Positions 50,632-60,141 of a stretch of 64,000 nt of DNA are shown here, one piece after another. The DNA comes from Bacillota bacterium (GTDB lineage: Bacteria; Bacillota; Clostridia; Acetivibrionales; JANLFN01), in NCBI GenBank assembly GCA_023421675.1, contig JAEZTC010000010.1, forward strand, positions 186,001 through 250,000, in the 5' to 3' direction. A program made the translations under genes and the position numbers. Within the stretch, counting starts at the first letter, position 1. Each line of letters opens with the position of its first letter. The notes below the pieces were generated by a model, which searched no databases, was not told where the DNA came from, and saw only the letters and a list, made by a program, of their open reading frames with translations.

Positions 50632-52809
50632 TTGACTGGATTAGGGTTAATAACAAAAAGAAGACTTGTATATTTGCTTGCAATTTTTGCTGTACTTACG
50701 GGTCTGTTAATTATAAGAATAGGATGGATACAGCTTGCCAAAGGAGAATGGTATCAGCAAAAAGCTGCCATGCAGCAAAATCAGAACAGGGTCATAAGTC
50801 CAAAGAGGGGTATCATATATGACAGAAACCATAATGAACTGGCTGTAAGTGCATCGGTAGAGACAATTTCCGCTAATCCTCAGACATTAAAGAAAACCGG
50901 AAGGGATATACCCTCAATAGCTCAAAAGCTTTCAGAAATATTGGGGATGGATACTGAAGTACTTGAAAAGAAGCTCACTGCAAAAAGCAGATATGAAATA
51001 ATTAAGAAAAAGCTTTCTAAAGAAATAGGAGATCAGGTAAGAAAGTATATTATGGAGCAGAATCTTTCAGGTATTTACGTGGATGAGGATACAAAGAGAT
51101 ATTATCCCAACAGGAATCTTGCTGCTCATGTAATAGGTTTTACAGGTAGTGACAATCAGGGGCTTGATGGAATTGAAGCCATGATGGAGCAATACCTTAA
51201 AGGCACTCCAGGCAGAATACTCAATGAGGTTGATGCCAGTGGAAATGAAGTGCCAATGGGACAGGAAAAGCACCTTGCCCCAGAAAACGGTCTAAATGTA
51301 GTTCTTACAATAGATGAAACCATCCAGGCTATAGCAGAAAAAGAGCTGGAAACAGCTATTGTAGATAATAAGGTAATAAACGGCGGAGAGGTCATAATAA
51401 TGGACCCCAACAATGGAGATATCCTTGCGCTTACGTCCAAACCGGATTTTGACCTTAATAGTCCATGGGCAGCACCTCCAGGGGAAGATCCTAAAACATG
51501 GGACCCAACAAAACCGGAAAGTGTCCAGAAGCTTTTTAAAACAGTTTGGCGTGACAAAGCTGTTGCAGATACATATGAACCCGGATCAACCTTTAAAGCG
51601 ATAACCACCTGCGCAGGTATAGAAGAAGGTGTAGTAACGCCAGAAACGCAGGTTAATGATTTCCCTGTCACAGTTGGCGGCTGGCCCATTAAATGTTGGA
51701 GATACTACAGGCCTCATGGAAACGAAACCTTTGCACAAGGTGTTTATAATTCCTGTAACCCTGTATTTGTAAGGGTGGCTCAAGGTCTTGGATTAAATAA
51801 GTTTTATAAGTATGTTAAGGGTTTTGGATTTAATGATAAAACCGGAATAATTCTCCCAGGTGAAGCAAAAGGTATAACTCACTCTAAGCCTACAGAAGTA
51901 GATATGGCAACTGCAGCCTTTGGACAGTCGTTTACAGTTACTCCGATGCAGCTGATAACAGCATACGCCGCCATAGCAAACGGCGGAACGTTAATGAAGC
52001 CAAGATTGGTAAAGGAATTGACCGATGATAAGGGGAGTATTGTAAAAAGTTTTGACCCTGTGTCGGTAAGGCGTGTAATTACTCCCAAAACCTCAGAAAC
52101 AGTGAGAAAAATACTTGAAGGTGTTGTTTCAGAGGGTACTGGGGAAAATGCCTACATAAAAGGCTATCGTGTTGCAGGTAAAACAGGTACTGCAGAAACC
52201 GTTGAAAGCCGTAAGGGACAGAGAAGATATATTGCTTCGTTTTCTTCCTTCGCGCCTTCAGATAATCCACAGATTTGCGTTCTGGTAGTACTTGATTATC
52301 CGACAGGTCCATTCGGACATCAGGGCGGAGTTATTGCAGCACCGGTTGCAGGCAGAATAGTAGAAAAAGTTCTTGATTATTTAGAAACTGAAAAAAGATA
52401 CACTGAGAAAGATAAGCAAATGCTTCAGGAAGATGTTTATGTCCCTGATATTACAAATAAGACTGTGCAGGAAGCCAAGACAGTTTTAAGTCAGTTTGGA
52501 CTTGATTATAAAATAGAGGGCAACGGTGAGAATGTTGTTGTCCAGCAGACACCGAAGGCAGATGCAGTAATACCCAAGAAATCCGTGGTTGTACTTTATA
52601 CATCTGGTTCGGGTAATGAAATAAACGTTACAATGCCTAATATCTTAAATAAAACTATTTCTGAGGCAACAAATGAATTGACTAAGCTTGGGCTTAATAT
52701 AAGAGTTACGGGTCAGGGAGTTGCAATTAAACAAAGCATTAACGCAGGTACGCAGATAAAGCAGGGGTCGGTTATAGATGTTGAATTCAGATTAACCGAG
52801 ACAGAATAA
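50632..52809 (+). CDS. Class B penicillin-binding protein with two PASTA domains (FtsI/SpoVD type)
   Basis: Peptidoglycan D,D-transpeptidase of 725 residues. One N-terminal transmembrane helix, dimerisation domain with RGIIYDRNHNELAVS, and a transpeptidase domain with S-T-F-K near 321 (EPGSTFKA), S-C-N near 373 and K-T-G-T near 515. Two PASTA domains form the C-terminus (from about 603 and about 667). Location in the dcw cluster indicates the divisome transpeptidase working with FtsW; orthologues are called SpoVD, PBP2B or FtsI, and the sequence alone does not separate vegetative from sporulation roles. TTG start behind GGAGG. Confidence 0.93.
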   Translation: MTGLGLITKRRLVYLLAIFAVLTGLLIIRIGWIQLAKGEWYQQKAAMQQNQNRVISPKRGIIYDRNHNELAVSASVETISANPQTLKKTGRDIPSIAQKLSEILGMDTEVLEKKLTAKSRYEIIKKKLSKEIGDQVRKYIMEQNLSGIYVDEDTKRYYPNRNLAAHVIGFTGSDNQGLDGIEAMMEQYLKGTPGRILNEVDASGNEVPMGQEKHLAPENGLNVVLTIDETIQAIAEKELETAIVDNKVINGGEVIIMDPNNGDILALTSKPDFDLNSPWAAPPGEDPKTWDPTKPESVQKLFKTVWRDKAVADTYEPGSTFKAITTCAGIEEGVVTPETQVNDFPVTVGGWPIKCWRYYRPHGNETFAQGVYNSCNPVFVRVAQGLGLNKFYKYVKGFGFNDKTGIILPGEAKGITHSKPTEVDMATAAFGQSFTVTPMQLITAYAAIANGGTLMKPRLVKELTDDKGSIVKSFDPVSVRRVITPKTSETVRKILEGVVSEGTGENAYIKGYRVAGKTGTAETVESRKGQRRYIASFSSFAPSDNPQICVLVVLDYPTGPFGHQGGVIAAPVAGRIVEKVLDYLETEKRYTEKDKQMLQEDVYVPDITNKTVQEAKTVLSQFGLDYKIEGNGENVVVQQTPKADAVIPKKSVVVLYTSGSGNEINVTMPNILNKTISEATNELTKLGLNIRVTGQGVAIKQSINAGTQIKQGSVIDVEFRLTETE

Positions 52810-52902
52810 AGGAATATTGCCTAAAAACTTAAGCATTAGATGCATAATGGTTATAATTATGTAGAAACTCAAATTATTTAGGTTAATAGCGGCAAATTAA
52901 TT

Positions 52903-52930
52903 TTGGGTTATTTAATAAAAGTGGTATAAT
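52903..52930 (+). promoter_or_regulatory. Promoter upstream of murE
   Basis: TTGGGT, 16-base spacer, and an extended -10 TGGTATAAT. It would allow murE-murG to be transcribed apart from the mraZ promoter. Confidence 0.65.
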
Positions 52931-52992
52931 TTTAAATGGTATTTTTATTATTTTTATAAAAAGCTTAACAAAAGATATTCGGAGGGTTGTTT

Positions 52993-54447
52993 ATGCTGCT
53001 TGAAGAGTTGGTAAAAGGTCTTGATGTTATTAGCTTCAAGGGTGATCTGAAAATTGAAATAACAGACATCGCCTACGACTCCAGAAAGGTAAAAAACGGT
53101 TATATATTTGTATGTATAGAGGGTTTTAAATTCGACGGACATATGTATGTTCAATCAGCAATAGAAAATGGGGCTAAGGCAATAATTGCTCAAAAGGATA
53201 TGGAAGTACCTGAGGGTATAATTCTGGTTAAGGTAAAGGACACCAGATATGCTCTTGCATACATGGCAGATCTTTTATTTGAACATCCATCACAAAAATT
53301 TACACTTGTCGGTGTAACCGGAACAAAGGGAAAAACTACAACCACCTTTATGATTAAATCAATACTTGAATATGTAAATCAAAAGGTTGGATTAATAGGA
53401 ACAATTGCAAATTACATAGGAAATGAAGAACTGCATACTGAAAGGACTACACCTGAATCATACGATTTGCAGAAGCTTTTCTCGGATATGGTTGAAAAGG
53501 ATGTAAACAGCGTTGTCATGGAGGTTTCATCACATGCATTGGAGTTACACCGTGTAGCTTGCAGCAATTATGATATAGGTGTTTTTACAAATCTTTCAAG
53601 AGACCATCTCGATTTTCATGAAACCTTTGAAAACTATTTAAATGCTAAGGCAAAGCTTTTCGGAATGTGCAAAAAGGGACTTGTTAATATTGATAACGAG
53701 TATGGAAGAAAGCTTGTCGGTAAAATATCCTGCGAGCTGCTTACATACGGAATCGAAAGCGATGCTGATATAAAAGCTGTTGATATAGTAAGCAATCCCG
53801 ACAGCGTAGAGTTTAAACTCATTTCACCCTGGGGTGAAAGACATTTTAAAGTGAACATACCTGGAACCTTCAGCGTTTACAATGCTCTTGCAGCCATATC
53901 GGTATGCAGTCTTATGGGTATTTCGCTTGAAGACATTGCAAGAGGAGTTTCTAATGTTACTGTACCCGGAAGAGCAGAGGTTGTTTATGCCGGTAAGGAT
54001 TTTACAGTAATAATCGATTATGCCCATACCCCGGATAGCCTTGAGAATATTCTTAAAACTGTAAAAGCCTACGCTCCCGGAAGAGTTGTTTCAATGTTCG
54101 GATGCGGGGGAGACAGGGATAAAACAAAGAGGCCCATAATGGGTGAAATATCAGGAAAACTTGCTGATTTTACTATAATTACATCTGATAATCCCAGAAC
54201 TGAAGAACCGGAAGCAATTATCAGGGATATTGAAGCTGGTATAAAGGATCTTGACGCTGAATATAAGACAATTGTAAGCCGCAGGGATGCAATCAGTTAT
54301 GCTATAAAAAACGCAAAAGAAAAGGATATAATCGTGCTTGCAGGCAAAGGGCATGAGACTTACCAGATATTCAAGGATAAGACAATACATTTTGATGAGC
54401 GTGAAGTAGTAAAAGAAGTATTGAGTGAAATTGGAATTGTTTCTTAA
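52993..54447 (+). CDS. murE: UDP-MurNAc-tripeptide synthetase MurE (meso-DAP adding)
   Basis: Adds the third residue to the peptidoglycan stem peptide. 484 residues. ATP loop VTGTKGKTTTTFMI near residue 112; EVSSHALELHRV; NLSRDHLDFH; C-terminal domain with DNPRTEEP, the motif that selects meso-diaminopimelate over lysine. GGAGG lies seven bases before ATG 52993; TTG 52987 is two codons upstream and too close to it. Confidence 0.96.
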   Translation: MLLEELVKGLDVISFKGDLKIEITDIAYDSRKVKNGYIFVCIEGFKFDGHMYVQSAIENGAKAIIAQKDMEVPEGIILVKVKDTRYALAYMADLLFEHPSQKFTLVGVTGTKGKTTTTFMIKSILEYVNQKVGLIGTIANYIGNEELHTERTTPESYDLQKLFSDMVEKDVNSVVMEVSSHALELHRVACSNYDIGVFTNLSRDHLDFHETFENYLNAKAKLFGMCKKGLVNIDNEYGRKLVGKISCELLTYGIESDADIKAVDIVSNPDSVEFKLISPWGERHFKVNIPGTFSVYNALAAISVCSLMGISLEDIARGVSNVTVPGRAEVVYAGKDFTVIIDYAHTPDSLENILKTVKAYAPGRVVSMFGCGGDRDKTKRPIMGEISGKLADFTIITSDNPRTEEPEAIIRDIEAGIKDLDAEYKTIVSRRDAISYAIKNAKEKDIIVLAGKGHETYQIFKDKTIHFDEREVVKEVLSEIGIVS

Positions 54448-54471
54448 AACATATTGAATGGAGAAGCGTCT

Positions 54472-55848
54472 ATGCAAAAATTAACCTGTCGGGAAATACT
54501 CGAAGCCACTGGCGGAAAGCTTATTTCAGGTGATGACAGTAAGGTTTTTTTACATATATCAACCGATTCCAGAAAAATTGCGGATGGTGACCTTTTTATC
54601 CCGATAGTGGGAGAAAAGTTTGACGGACATGTCTTTATAAATTCAGCATTGGAACAGGGTGCTGCAGGAGCAATTACACAGAAGGTTATTGAAGTATCGG
54701 TGAATAAACCTTTGATTTTAGTTGATGATACTTTAAAAGCCCTTCAAAAAATTGCCTCATGCTACAGATCCAGATTTTCCATCCCCTTTGTCGGTATTAC
54801 AGGAAGTGTCGGTAAAACAAGTACAAAGGATATGATAGCAAGTGTGCTTGATCAAAAATACAGGGTTTTAAAAACCCAGGGGAATTTTAATAACGAAATT
54901 GGACTTCCGTTGACAATATTCAACCTTGAAAGTATTCATGAGGCAGCAGTTATAGAGATGGGAATGAGCGGCTTTGGTGAAATAAGCCGTTTGACTGCTA
55001 TTGCGTGTCCTGATGTAGCTGTTATTACAAATATTGGACTATCCCATATTGAAAAGCTTGGTTCACGAAATAATATATTAAAGGCAAAGCTAGAAATCCT
55101 GGAAGGATTGGATGAAGACGGCCTGGTGGTCTTAAATGGTGATGACGACCTCCTTTCAACTCAAATAGGAAAGTTAGGATACAGGACAGTATCCTACGGT
55201 TTATCCGAAAATAATGATTATCAGGCAAGGAATGTAGAAAATCTTGGTGAAGAAGGAACAACCTTTATAATAGAATTGTCAGGCGATTCATATGTAATAC
55301 ATGTTCCGGTCCCGGGAATACATAATGTATATAATGCTCTGGCTGCAATAGCCGTAGCTATTGAGCTGGGAGTTACTATAGAAAAAGCTGTTGAAGGGAT
55401 CAAGGAATTTTGTCCCGGTAATATGCGGCTTAATATAGTAAATCACAATGGCATTAAAATCATTAATGATGCTTATAACGCCAGCCCTAATTCTATGGAG
55501 GCAGCAATAAATGTTCTTTTTGATATAAAACAACAGGGCCGTACGGTTGCTGTTCTCGGAGATATGCTTGAAATGGGCGACTGGGCTCCGGAGGCACACC
55601 GTGGTGTTGGGAAATATGCAAGGGACAAGGGAATAGATTATATAATAACTGTAGGAAAAGCAGCAGCTGATATTGCAAATGGTGCTTTGAAAGCAGGTGC
55701 TACAGAAGAAAGTATAAATGTGTTTGATTCTAACGAAAAAGCAGTAGAGTTTTTAAAAAACTTTTTAAAACAGGATGATACTGTGCTTGTTAAGGGCTCC
55801 AGAGGGATGAAGATGGAGCAGATTGTTGAAGCCCTTCAAGCAGGATAA
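54472..55848 (+). CDS. murF: UDP-MurNAc-tripeptide--D-Ala-D-Ala ligase MurF
   Basis: Adds D-Ala-D-Ala to complete the stem pentapeptide. 458 residues. STDSRKIADGDLFIPIVGEKFDGH at the N-terminus, ATP loop ITGSVGKTSTKDMIA near residue 110, GNFNNEIGLPLTI, and NDAYNASPNSMEAAI in the C-terminal part. GGAG lies eight bases before ATG 54472; the upstream in-frame ATG at 54454 precedes the ribosome site. Confidence 0.96.
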   Translation: MQKLTCREILEATGGKLISGDDSKVFLHISTDSRKIADGDLFIPIVGEKFDGHVFINSALEQGAAGAITQKVIEVSVNKPLILVDDTLKALQKIASCYRSRFSIPFVGITGSVGKTSTKDMIASVLDQKYRVLKTQGNFNNEIGLPLTIFNLESIHEAAVIEMGMSGFGEISRLTAIACPDVAVITNIGLSHIEKLGSRNNILKAKLEILEGLDEDGLVVLNGDDDLLSTQIGKLGYRTVSYGLSENNDYQARNVENLGEEGTTFIIELSGDSYVIHVPVPGIHNVYNALAAIAVAIELGVTIEKAVEGIKEFCPGNMRLNIVNHNGIKIINDAYNASPNSMEAAINVLFDIKQQGRTVAVLGDMLEMGDWAPEAHRGVGKYARDKGIDYIITVGKAAADIANGALKAGATEESINVFDSNEKAVEFLKNFLKQDDTVLVKGSRGMKMEQIVEALQAG

Positions 55849-55909
55849 ACACTTAAAATACATATAGCAAAATATCATTCCTTTAGAATAAGGACTATGG
55901 GGGAAAATG

Positions 55910-56914
55910 ATGCCTAATATACCAATTTTGAATTCTTTATCAATACAGGTAGCTACTTTTATAGTGACTTTTACACTGGCTCTCATTTCAGGACCAATAT
56001 TGATACCAATGCTAAGAAGGCTTAAGTTTGGTCAGACAGTAAGAGACGATGGCCCGAGAACACACCTTGTCAAGACAGGAACACCCACAATAGGAGGACT
56101 GATATTCCTTGTTCCGGTCATAATAATGACAGTTTATTTTTCTATAGAAGGACAATACCGACAAATAATTCCGCTGGCATTTGTTACAATAGGTTTTGGA
56201 ATAGTCGGCTTTCTGGATGACCTGATAAAGGTCGTTAAAAAAAGTAAGAATGGGTTAACACCAAGTCAGAAGATGCTTGGACTGCTGGTGATATCGGGAT
56301 TATTTGCTTATTATGTTGCTACATATACCAATATTGGTACAGAAATAGCTATTCCGTTTACAAGAGGAGTAACACTTGATTTAACCTGGGCTTTCATACC
56401 CTTTACGATTTTCTTCCTGCTTTGCATAACAAATGGAGTTAACCTTACTGATGGACTTGATGGTCTTGCATCGGGTGTTACACTTATAGTTGCGGTGTTT
56501 TTTACAATTGTTGCGATGACCAGGGGAGAATGGGATTATATAAAGGTCTTTTCATCAATTATTGCCGGTGGGTGCCTGGGGTTTCTTGCCTTCAATATAC
56601 ATCCGGCAAAGGTATTCATGGGAGATACGGGCTCTTTGGCACTTGGTGGTGCCATTGGAGCTATTGCAGTGATGATGAAACTTCCTTTGGTAATACTTAT
56701 AGTAGGTTTGGTATATGTTATAGAAGAACTATCTGTAGCAATTCAGGTAATATCCTTTAAACTCACAAGAAAAAGGGTTTTTAAAATGGCCCCAATACAT
56801 CACCATTTTGAATTGTGTGGATGGAAAGAAACAAAAGTAGTTTATGTATTCTGGTCAGCGACTATAGTACTAAGCTTTATCGGATTGGTTTCCCTTGGAT
56901 TTAAGTTTTTTTAA
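55910..56914 (+). CDS. mraY: Phospho-MurNAc-pentapeptide transferase MraY
   Basis: Integral membrane enzyme that makes lipid I from UDP-MurNAc-pentapeptide and undecaprenyl phosphate. About 334 residues, ten helices. RDDGPRTHLVKTGTPTIGG, GFLDDLIKVVKKSKNG (Asp pair), NLTDGLDGLASG and the triple-His loop APIHHHFE are all intact. GGGGG lies six bases before ATG 55910; ATG 55907 is one codon upstream. Confidence 0.96.
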   Translation: MPNIPILNSLSIQVATFIVTFTLALISGPILIPMLRRLKFGQTVRDDGPRTHLVKTGTPTIGGLIFLVPVIIMTVYFSIEGQYRQIIPLAFVTIGFGIVGFLDDLIKVVKKSKNGLTPSQKMLGLLVISGLFAYYVATYTNIGTEIAIPFTRGVTLDLTWAFIPFTIFFLLCITNGVNLTDGLDGLASGVTLIVAVFFTIVAMTRGEWDYIKVFSSIIAGGCLGFLAFNIHPAKVFMGDTGSLALGGAIGAIAVMMKLPLVILIVGLVYVIEELSVAIQVISFKLTRKRVFKMAPIHHHFELCGWKETKVVYVFWSATIVLSFIGLVSLGFKFF

Positions 56915-56926
56915 GCGGAGGTAATA

Positions 56927-58051
56927 ATGAAGCGCAAGGGTAAGGACAAAAGCCGAAAACCTGTTGACTTTGGAATATTCATAACAGTTTTTATACTGCT
57001 GGCATTTGGGATAATTATGGTTGCCAGTGCAAGCGGGCCGTCTGCATATTCCAATACCCACGATATATATTTTTTCGTTAAAAAGCAGCTGCTTAATGCA
57101 GGCATCGGTATAATAGCCATGCTTGTTATTATGAATATAGATTACAGAAAGCTGGGTAAGTATTCACCTGTTCTTCTTCTGATAAGCCTGCTTCTCCTTG
57201 CAGTTGTATGGATACCAGGTGTAGGCCATTGGGAGAACGGTGCCAGAAGGTGGTTCAACCTTGGAGGACAATCGCTGCAGCCATCGGAAATTGCAAAGCT
57301 GGCTATAATTTTCTTCTTTGCATACAGTTTGTCTAAACGTAAAGAATATATTGAGTCTTTTACAAAAGGATTCTTGCCATATATTATAGTAGCGGGTTTA
57401 TTTGTAGGTTTCCTGATGCTTGAGCCGCATTTCAGCGGATCAGTCGTCATTATACTTGTTTCAATGATAATGCTGTTTTGTGCAGGCGCCAGAATAAAGC
57501 ACTTTGTTATGCTGGCAATACCGGCTGTTGCCGGAATGATAGGCGCAATATTAATAGAGCCATATAGATTAGTGCGTTTACAGACTTTTCTCGACCCCTG
57601 GCAGGACATGAGAGGGGATGGATATCAGATAGTACAGTCACTTTATGCAATTGGTTCGGGAGGTCTTTTTGGTAAAGGCCTTGGTAAAAGTCTTCAGAAA
57701 TTCCTTTACATACCTGAGCCGCAGAATGACTTCATACTTTCTATTCTTGCTGAAGAGTTAGGCTTTATTGGAATATTTGTTGTTATGGTGTTGTTTATAA
57801 TATTCATATGGAGAGGCATTAAAGTTGCAATGCATGCTCCTGATACATTTGGAAGCCTCCTGGCTGTGGGGCTTGTTTCACTAGTAGCGGTACAGGTAAT
57901 TATAAACGTTGCGGTTGTAACCTCTTCAATGCCAGTTACAGGTATGCAGCTCCCGTTTTTCAGTGCGGGTGGAACGGCATTGGTATTCCTGATGTGCGGT
58001 GTAGGTGTCTTGCTTAATATATCGCGATACGCAACGAATGAAAAAATCTGA
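56927..58051 (+). CDS. ftsW: SEDS-family divisome glycosyltransferase FtsW
   Basis: Polymerises septal glycan from lipid II. 374 residues with about ten transmembrane helices. ENGARRWFNLGGQSLQPSEIAK, EPHFSGSVVII, and MPVTGMQLPFFSAGGTALVFLMCGVG identify it. CGGAGG precedes the ATG. Placement between mraY and murG marks it as FtsW (or its sporulation form SpoVE) rather than RodA. Confidence 0.94.
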   Translation: MKRKGKDKSRKPVDFGIFITVFILLAFGIIMVASASGPSAYSNTHDIYFFVKKQLLNAGIGIIAMLVIMNIDYRKLGKYSPVLLLISLLLLAVVWIPGVGHWENGARRWFNLGGQSLQPSEIAKLAIIFFFAYSLSKRKEYIESFTKGFLPYIIVAGLFVGFLMLEPHFSGSVVIILVSMIMLFCAGARIKHFVMLAIPAVAGMIGAILIEPYRLVRLQTFLDPWQDMRGDGYQIVQSLYAIGSGGLFGKGLGKSLQKFLYIPEPQNDFILSILAEELGFIGIFVVMVLFIIFIWRGIKVAMHAPDTFGSLLAVGLVSLVAVQVIINVAVVTSSMPVTGMQLPFFSAGGTALVFLMCGVGVLLNISRYATNEKI

Positions 58052-58070
58052 TGTATTTGTGGAGGTACGT

Positions 58071-59171
58071 ATGAGAGTAGTTATTGCGGGTGGTGGAACA
58101 GCGGGTCATATTAATCCGGGTATAGCAATTGCAAAATACATTAAAAAAAAGGTTGATGATTGCGAAATCATTTTCATAGGAACTAGAAAAGGACTTGAGA
58201 CAAAGCTTGTGGAACGGGAAGGCTTTGAACTTAAGCTCATAAAAGTTAGAGGTTTTAAAAGAAAGCTGTCTTTAGATACATTTGTTGCGGTTAAGGAAAT
58301 GTTTCAAAGCGTATTTGAAGCTCGTAAAATATTGAAGAAGTTTAAACCCGATATAGTAATAGGTACCGGAGGATATGTATGTGGACCGGTACTGTTTGCT
58401 GCATCCAGAATGAAAATCCCTACTCTGATACATGAATCCAATGCCTTTCCAGGTGCAACAAACAAGCTCCTTTCACGCTTTGTAAACCTTGTTGCAATAA
58501 GCTTTAAGGAATCCAAGGAATACTTTAAAAAGGAAGCCAATGTAGTGCATACAGGTAATCCGGTAAGAGATGAACTCCTGCTTGCTGAACGGACCTCTTC
58601 AAGGGAGAAGCTTGGGATAGCCTCAGACAGGCCTTTAGTAGTAATCATGGGCGGAAGCAGGGGTGCAGAGAATATAAATGCTGCTGTTGTTGAAATGCTT
58701 CAAAAATACTATGAAGACGGTGAATTTGATGTTATTTTTGCAACAGGTGAAGGTCAGTTTGACAAAATCAAGTCTGAAACCGGTAAATTGGACGAAAAGT
58801 ATGTAAAGATATTACCTTATATCTATAATTCTGCAGATACATATGCAGCTGCAGATTTAATTGTCTGCAGAGGCGGTGCTATAACAATGAGTGAGGTTAC
58901 TGCAATGGGAATTCCTGCAGTTATAATACCTTCGCCTTATGTCACTGCAAACCATCAGGAATATAATGCAAGGGCGTTGGAGACCCAGGGTGCTGCTGTT
59001 GTGATACTTGAAAAAGATCTTGGCGGCCTTATCCTTTATAATCAGATTATGGACTTGCTTAAGGACCGTGATCAACTATTAAAAATGGCTAGAAATTCAA
59101 AGAAAATGGGAATTACAAATGCCTCTGAAAAAATCTTCCTTTCTATTCAGGAGCTTCTAAAAAGAAAATAA
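58071..59171 (+). CDS. murG: UDP-GlcNAc:lipid I N-acetylglucosaminyltransferase MurG
   Basis: Peripheral membrane GT28 glycosyltransferase that turns lipid I into lipid II. 366 residues. GGGTAGHINPGIAIA at the N-terminus, GGYVCGPV, HESNAFPGATNKL, GNPVRDEL, and the donor-binding CRGGAITMSEVTAMGIPAVIIP. The ATG at 58071 is preceded by TGGAGG; an upstream frame from 58005 runs inside ftsW and is not used. Confidence 0.96.
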   Translation: MRVVIAGGGTAGHINPGIAIAKYIKKKVDDCEIIFIGTRKGLETKLVEREGFELKLIKVRGFKRKLSLDTFVAVKEMFQSVFEARKILKKFKPDIVIGTGGYVCGPVLFAASRMKIPTLIHESNAFPGATNKLLSRFVNLVAISFKESKEYFKKEANVVHTGNPVRDELLLAERTSSREKLGIASDRPLVVIMGGSRGAENINAAVVEMLQKYYEDGEFDVIFATGEGQFDKIKSETGKLDEKYVKILPYIYNSADTYAAADLIVCRGGAITMSEVTAMGIPAVIIPSPYVTANHQEYNARALETQGAAVVILEKDLGGLILYNQIMDLLKDRDQLLKMARNSKKMGITNASEKIFLSIQELLKRK

Positions 59172-59289
59172 ATCCTATAGAATAACCGTAAAAACATACA
59201 AAGTAACACTTTCGTAAACCCGGCATAAAATATATTAAGATGCTGGAATTAGCTTTAAAACAGTATAAGGCTTGCATTTGATGCAAAGA

Positions 59290-59346
59290 ATGCTAACCAT
59301 ATTTGGGGGGATTATGTTTGCCTGTAAATATGGTTAGCACTTTTTA
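59290..59346 (+). promoter_or_regulatory. Long hairpin between murG and murA
   Basis: TGCTAACCATATTT pairs perfectly with AAATATGGTTAGCA, followed by CTTTTTAG. The stem begins about 95 bases before the murA start. The loop contains GGGGGG, then ATG and a seven-codon frame (M-F-A-C-K-Y-G) ending in TAG. It may be a murG terminator or a murA leader structure. Confidence 0.6.
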
Positions 59347-59384
59347 GCACAAGTGTATATCTGGGTTTTCGGAGGTGTTTAAAT

Positions 59385-59732
59385 GTGGAAAGACTGATAG
59401 TAACCGGAGGACAAAAATTATCAGGCGAAATAACTGTTGAAGGAGCAAAGAACGCGGTATTACCTATCCTGGTCGCTACAGTGCTCAATGGAGGCATTAA
59501 TGTTATAAAAAACTGCCCACGTCTTAATGATGTGGATGCAACACTTGAAATATTAAAAAGCATAGGGTGCAAGGTAAACAGGGAAAACAATGTTGTAATA
59601 ATCGATTCCAGTACTCTAAATAATACTGAAATACCTGAGGCCCTGGCTGTTGAAATGAGATCCTCAATCATTTTTATGGGTCCCATGCTGTCAAGATTTA
59701 AAAAAGTCACTATAAGCTATCCAGGTGGATGC
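59385..59732 (+). pseudogene. murA: murA fragment, cut directly after the catalytic cysteine
   Basis: UDP-GlcNAc enolpyruvyl transferase, first committed step of peptidoglycan synthesis, but only 116 of about 420 residues are present. GTG start behind GGAGG; GGQKLSGEITVEGAKNAVLPIL and SSIIFMGPMLSRF are clear MurA text, up to YPGGC where the Cys equals E. coli Cys115. The family continues with IGxRPIDLH, but here the frame reads into unrelated sequence for another 77 residues (stop at 59966) that is antisense to a small membrane gene. No active enzyme can result. Either a genomic rearrangement or an assembly join; a functional murA must exist elsewhere. Confidence 0.9.
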
Positions 59733-59758
59733 GTTAACATATTGGCACATTTAGCCGC

Positions 59759-59944
59759 TCACCTGCAAAATTTCTTTTTATATGTTTGTTTATCATCATT
59801 ACTCATTGCCCCAAGTAGAACAAAAGCAAGCCCAAATCCTGCTATTCCCCATGAAACAATTCTTGCTACCGGCTTAACTGCGAAACCGGCAGCAGCTATT
59901 GTAGTTCCAAATAATATAGTAGTCAATCCCTTATTATCCTTCAT
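59759..59944 (-). CDS. Small two-helix membrane protein, unknown function
   Basis: 61 residues with two hydrophobic stretches (LTTILFGTTIAAAGFAV and IVSWGIAGFGLAFVLLGA) and a basic C-terminus. AGAGGTG lies five bases before the ATG on the minus strand, supporting translation. Its stop codon is 27 bases from the murA breakpoint, so the gene appears whole. It is divergent from the export operon that follows. I do not recognise the family. Confidence 0.6.
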   Translation of the reverse strand: MKDNKGLTTILFGTTIAAAGFAVKPVARIVSWGIAGFGLAFVLLGAMSNDDKQTYKKKFCR

Positions 59945-60141
59945 GTTAACACCTCTGTTTTTTTAAATTTTTTCTAACCTTCTTATTTTGTATCATTTCA
60001 AGAAAATTATCTTATAGCAGCAATCAGTAAAATATGGTTTATTCACAATTTATTAATACATTTCTTATAGTTTTACTATATTACATAATTATAATTAATC
60101 TGTTAAGGTAAATTACTCCATAGTATGCAGGAGGATATAAG

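Noticed and set aside
59733..59966. MurA fused to a novel 77-residue C-terminal domain
   Set aside because: The tail is the antisense of a small membrane gene with its own ribosome site; a truncation is the simpler reading.
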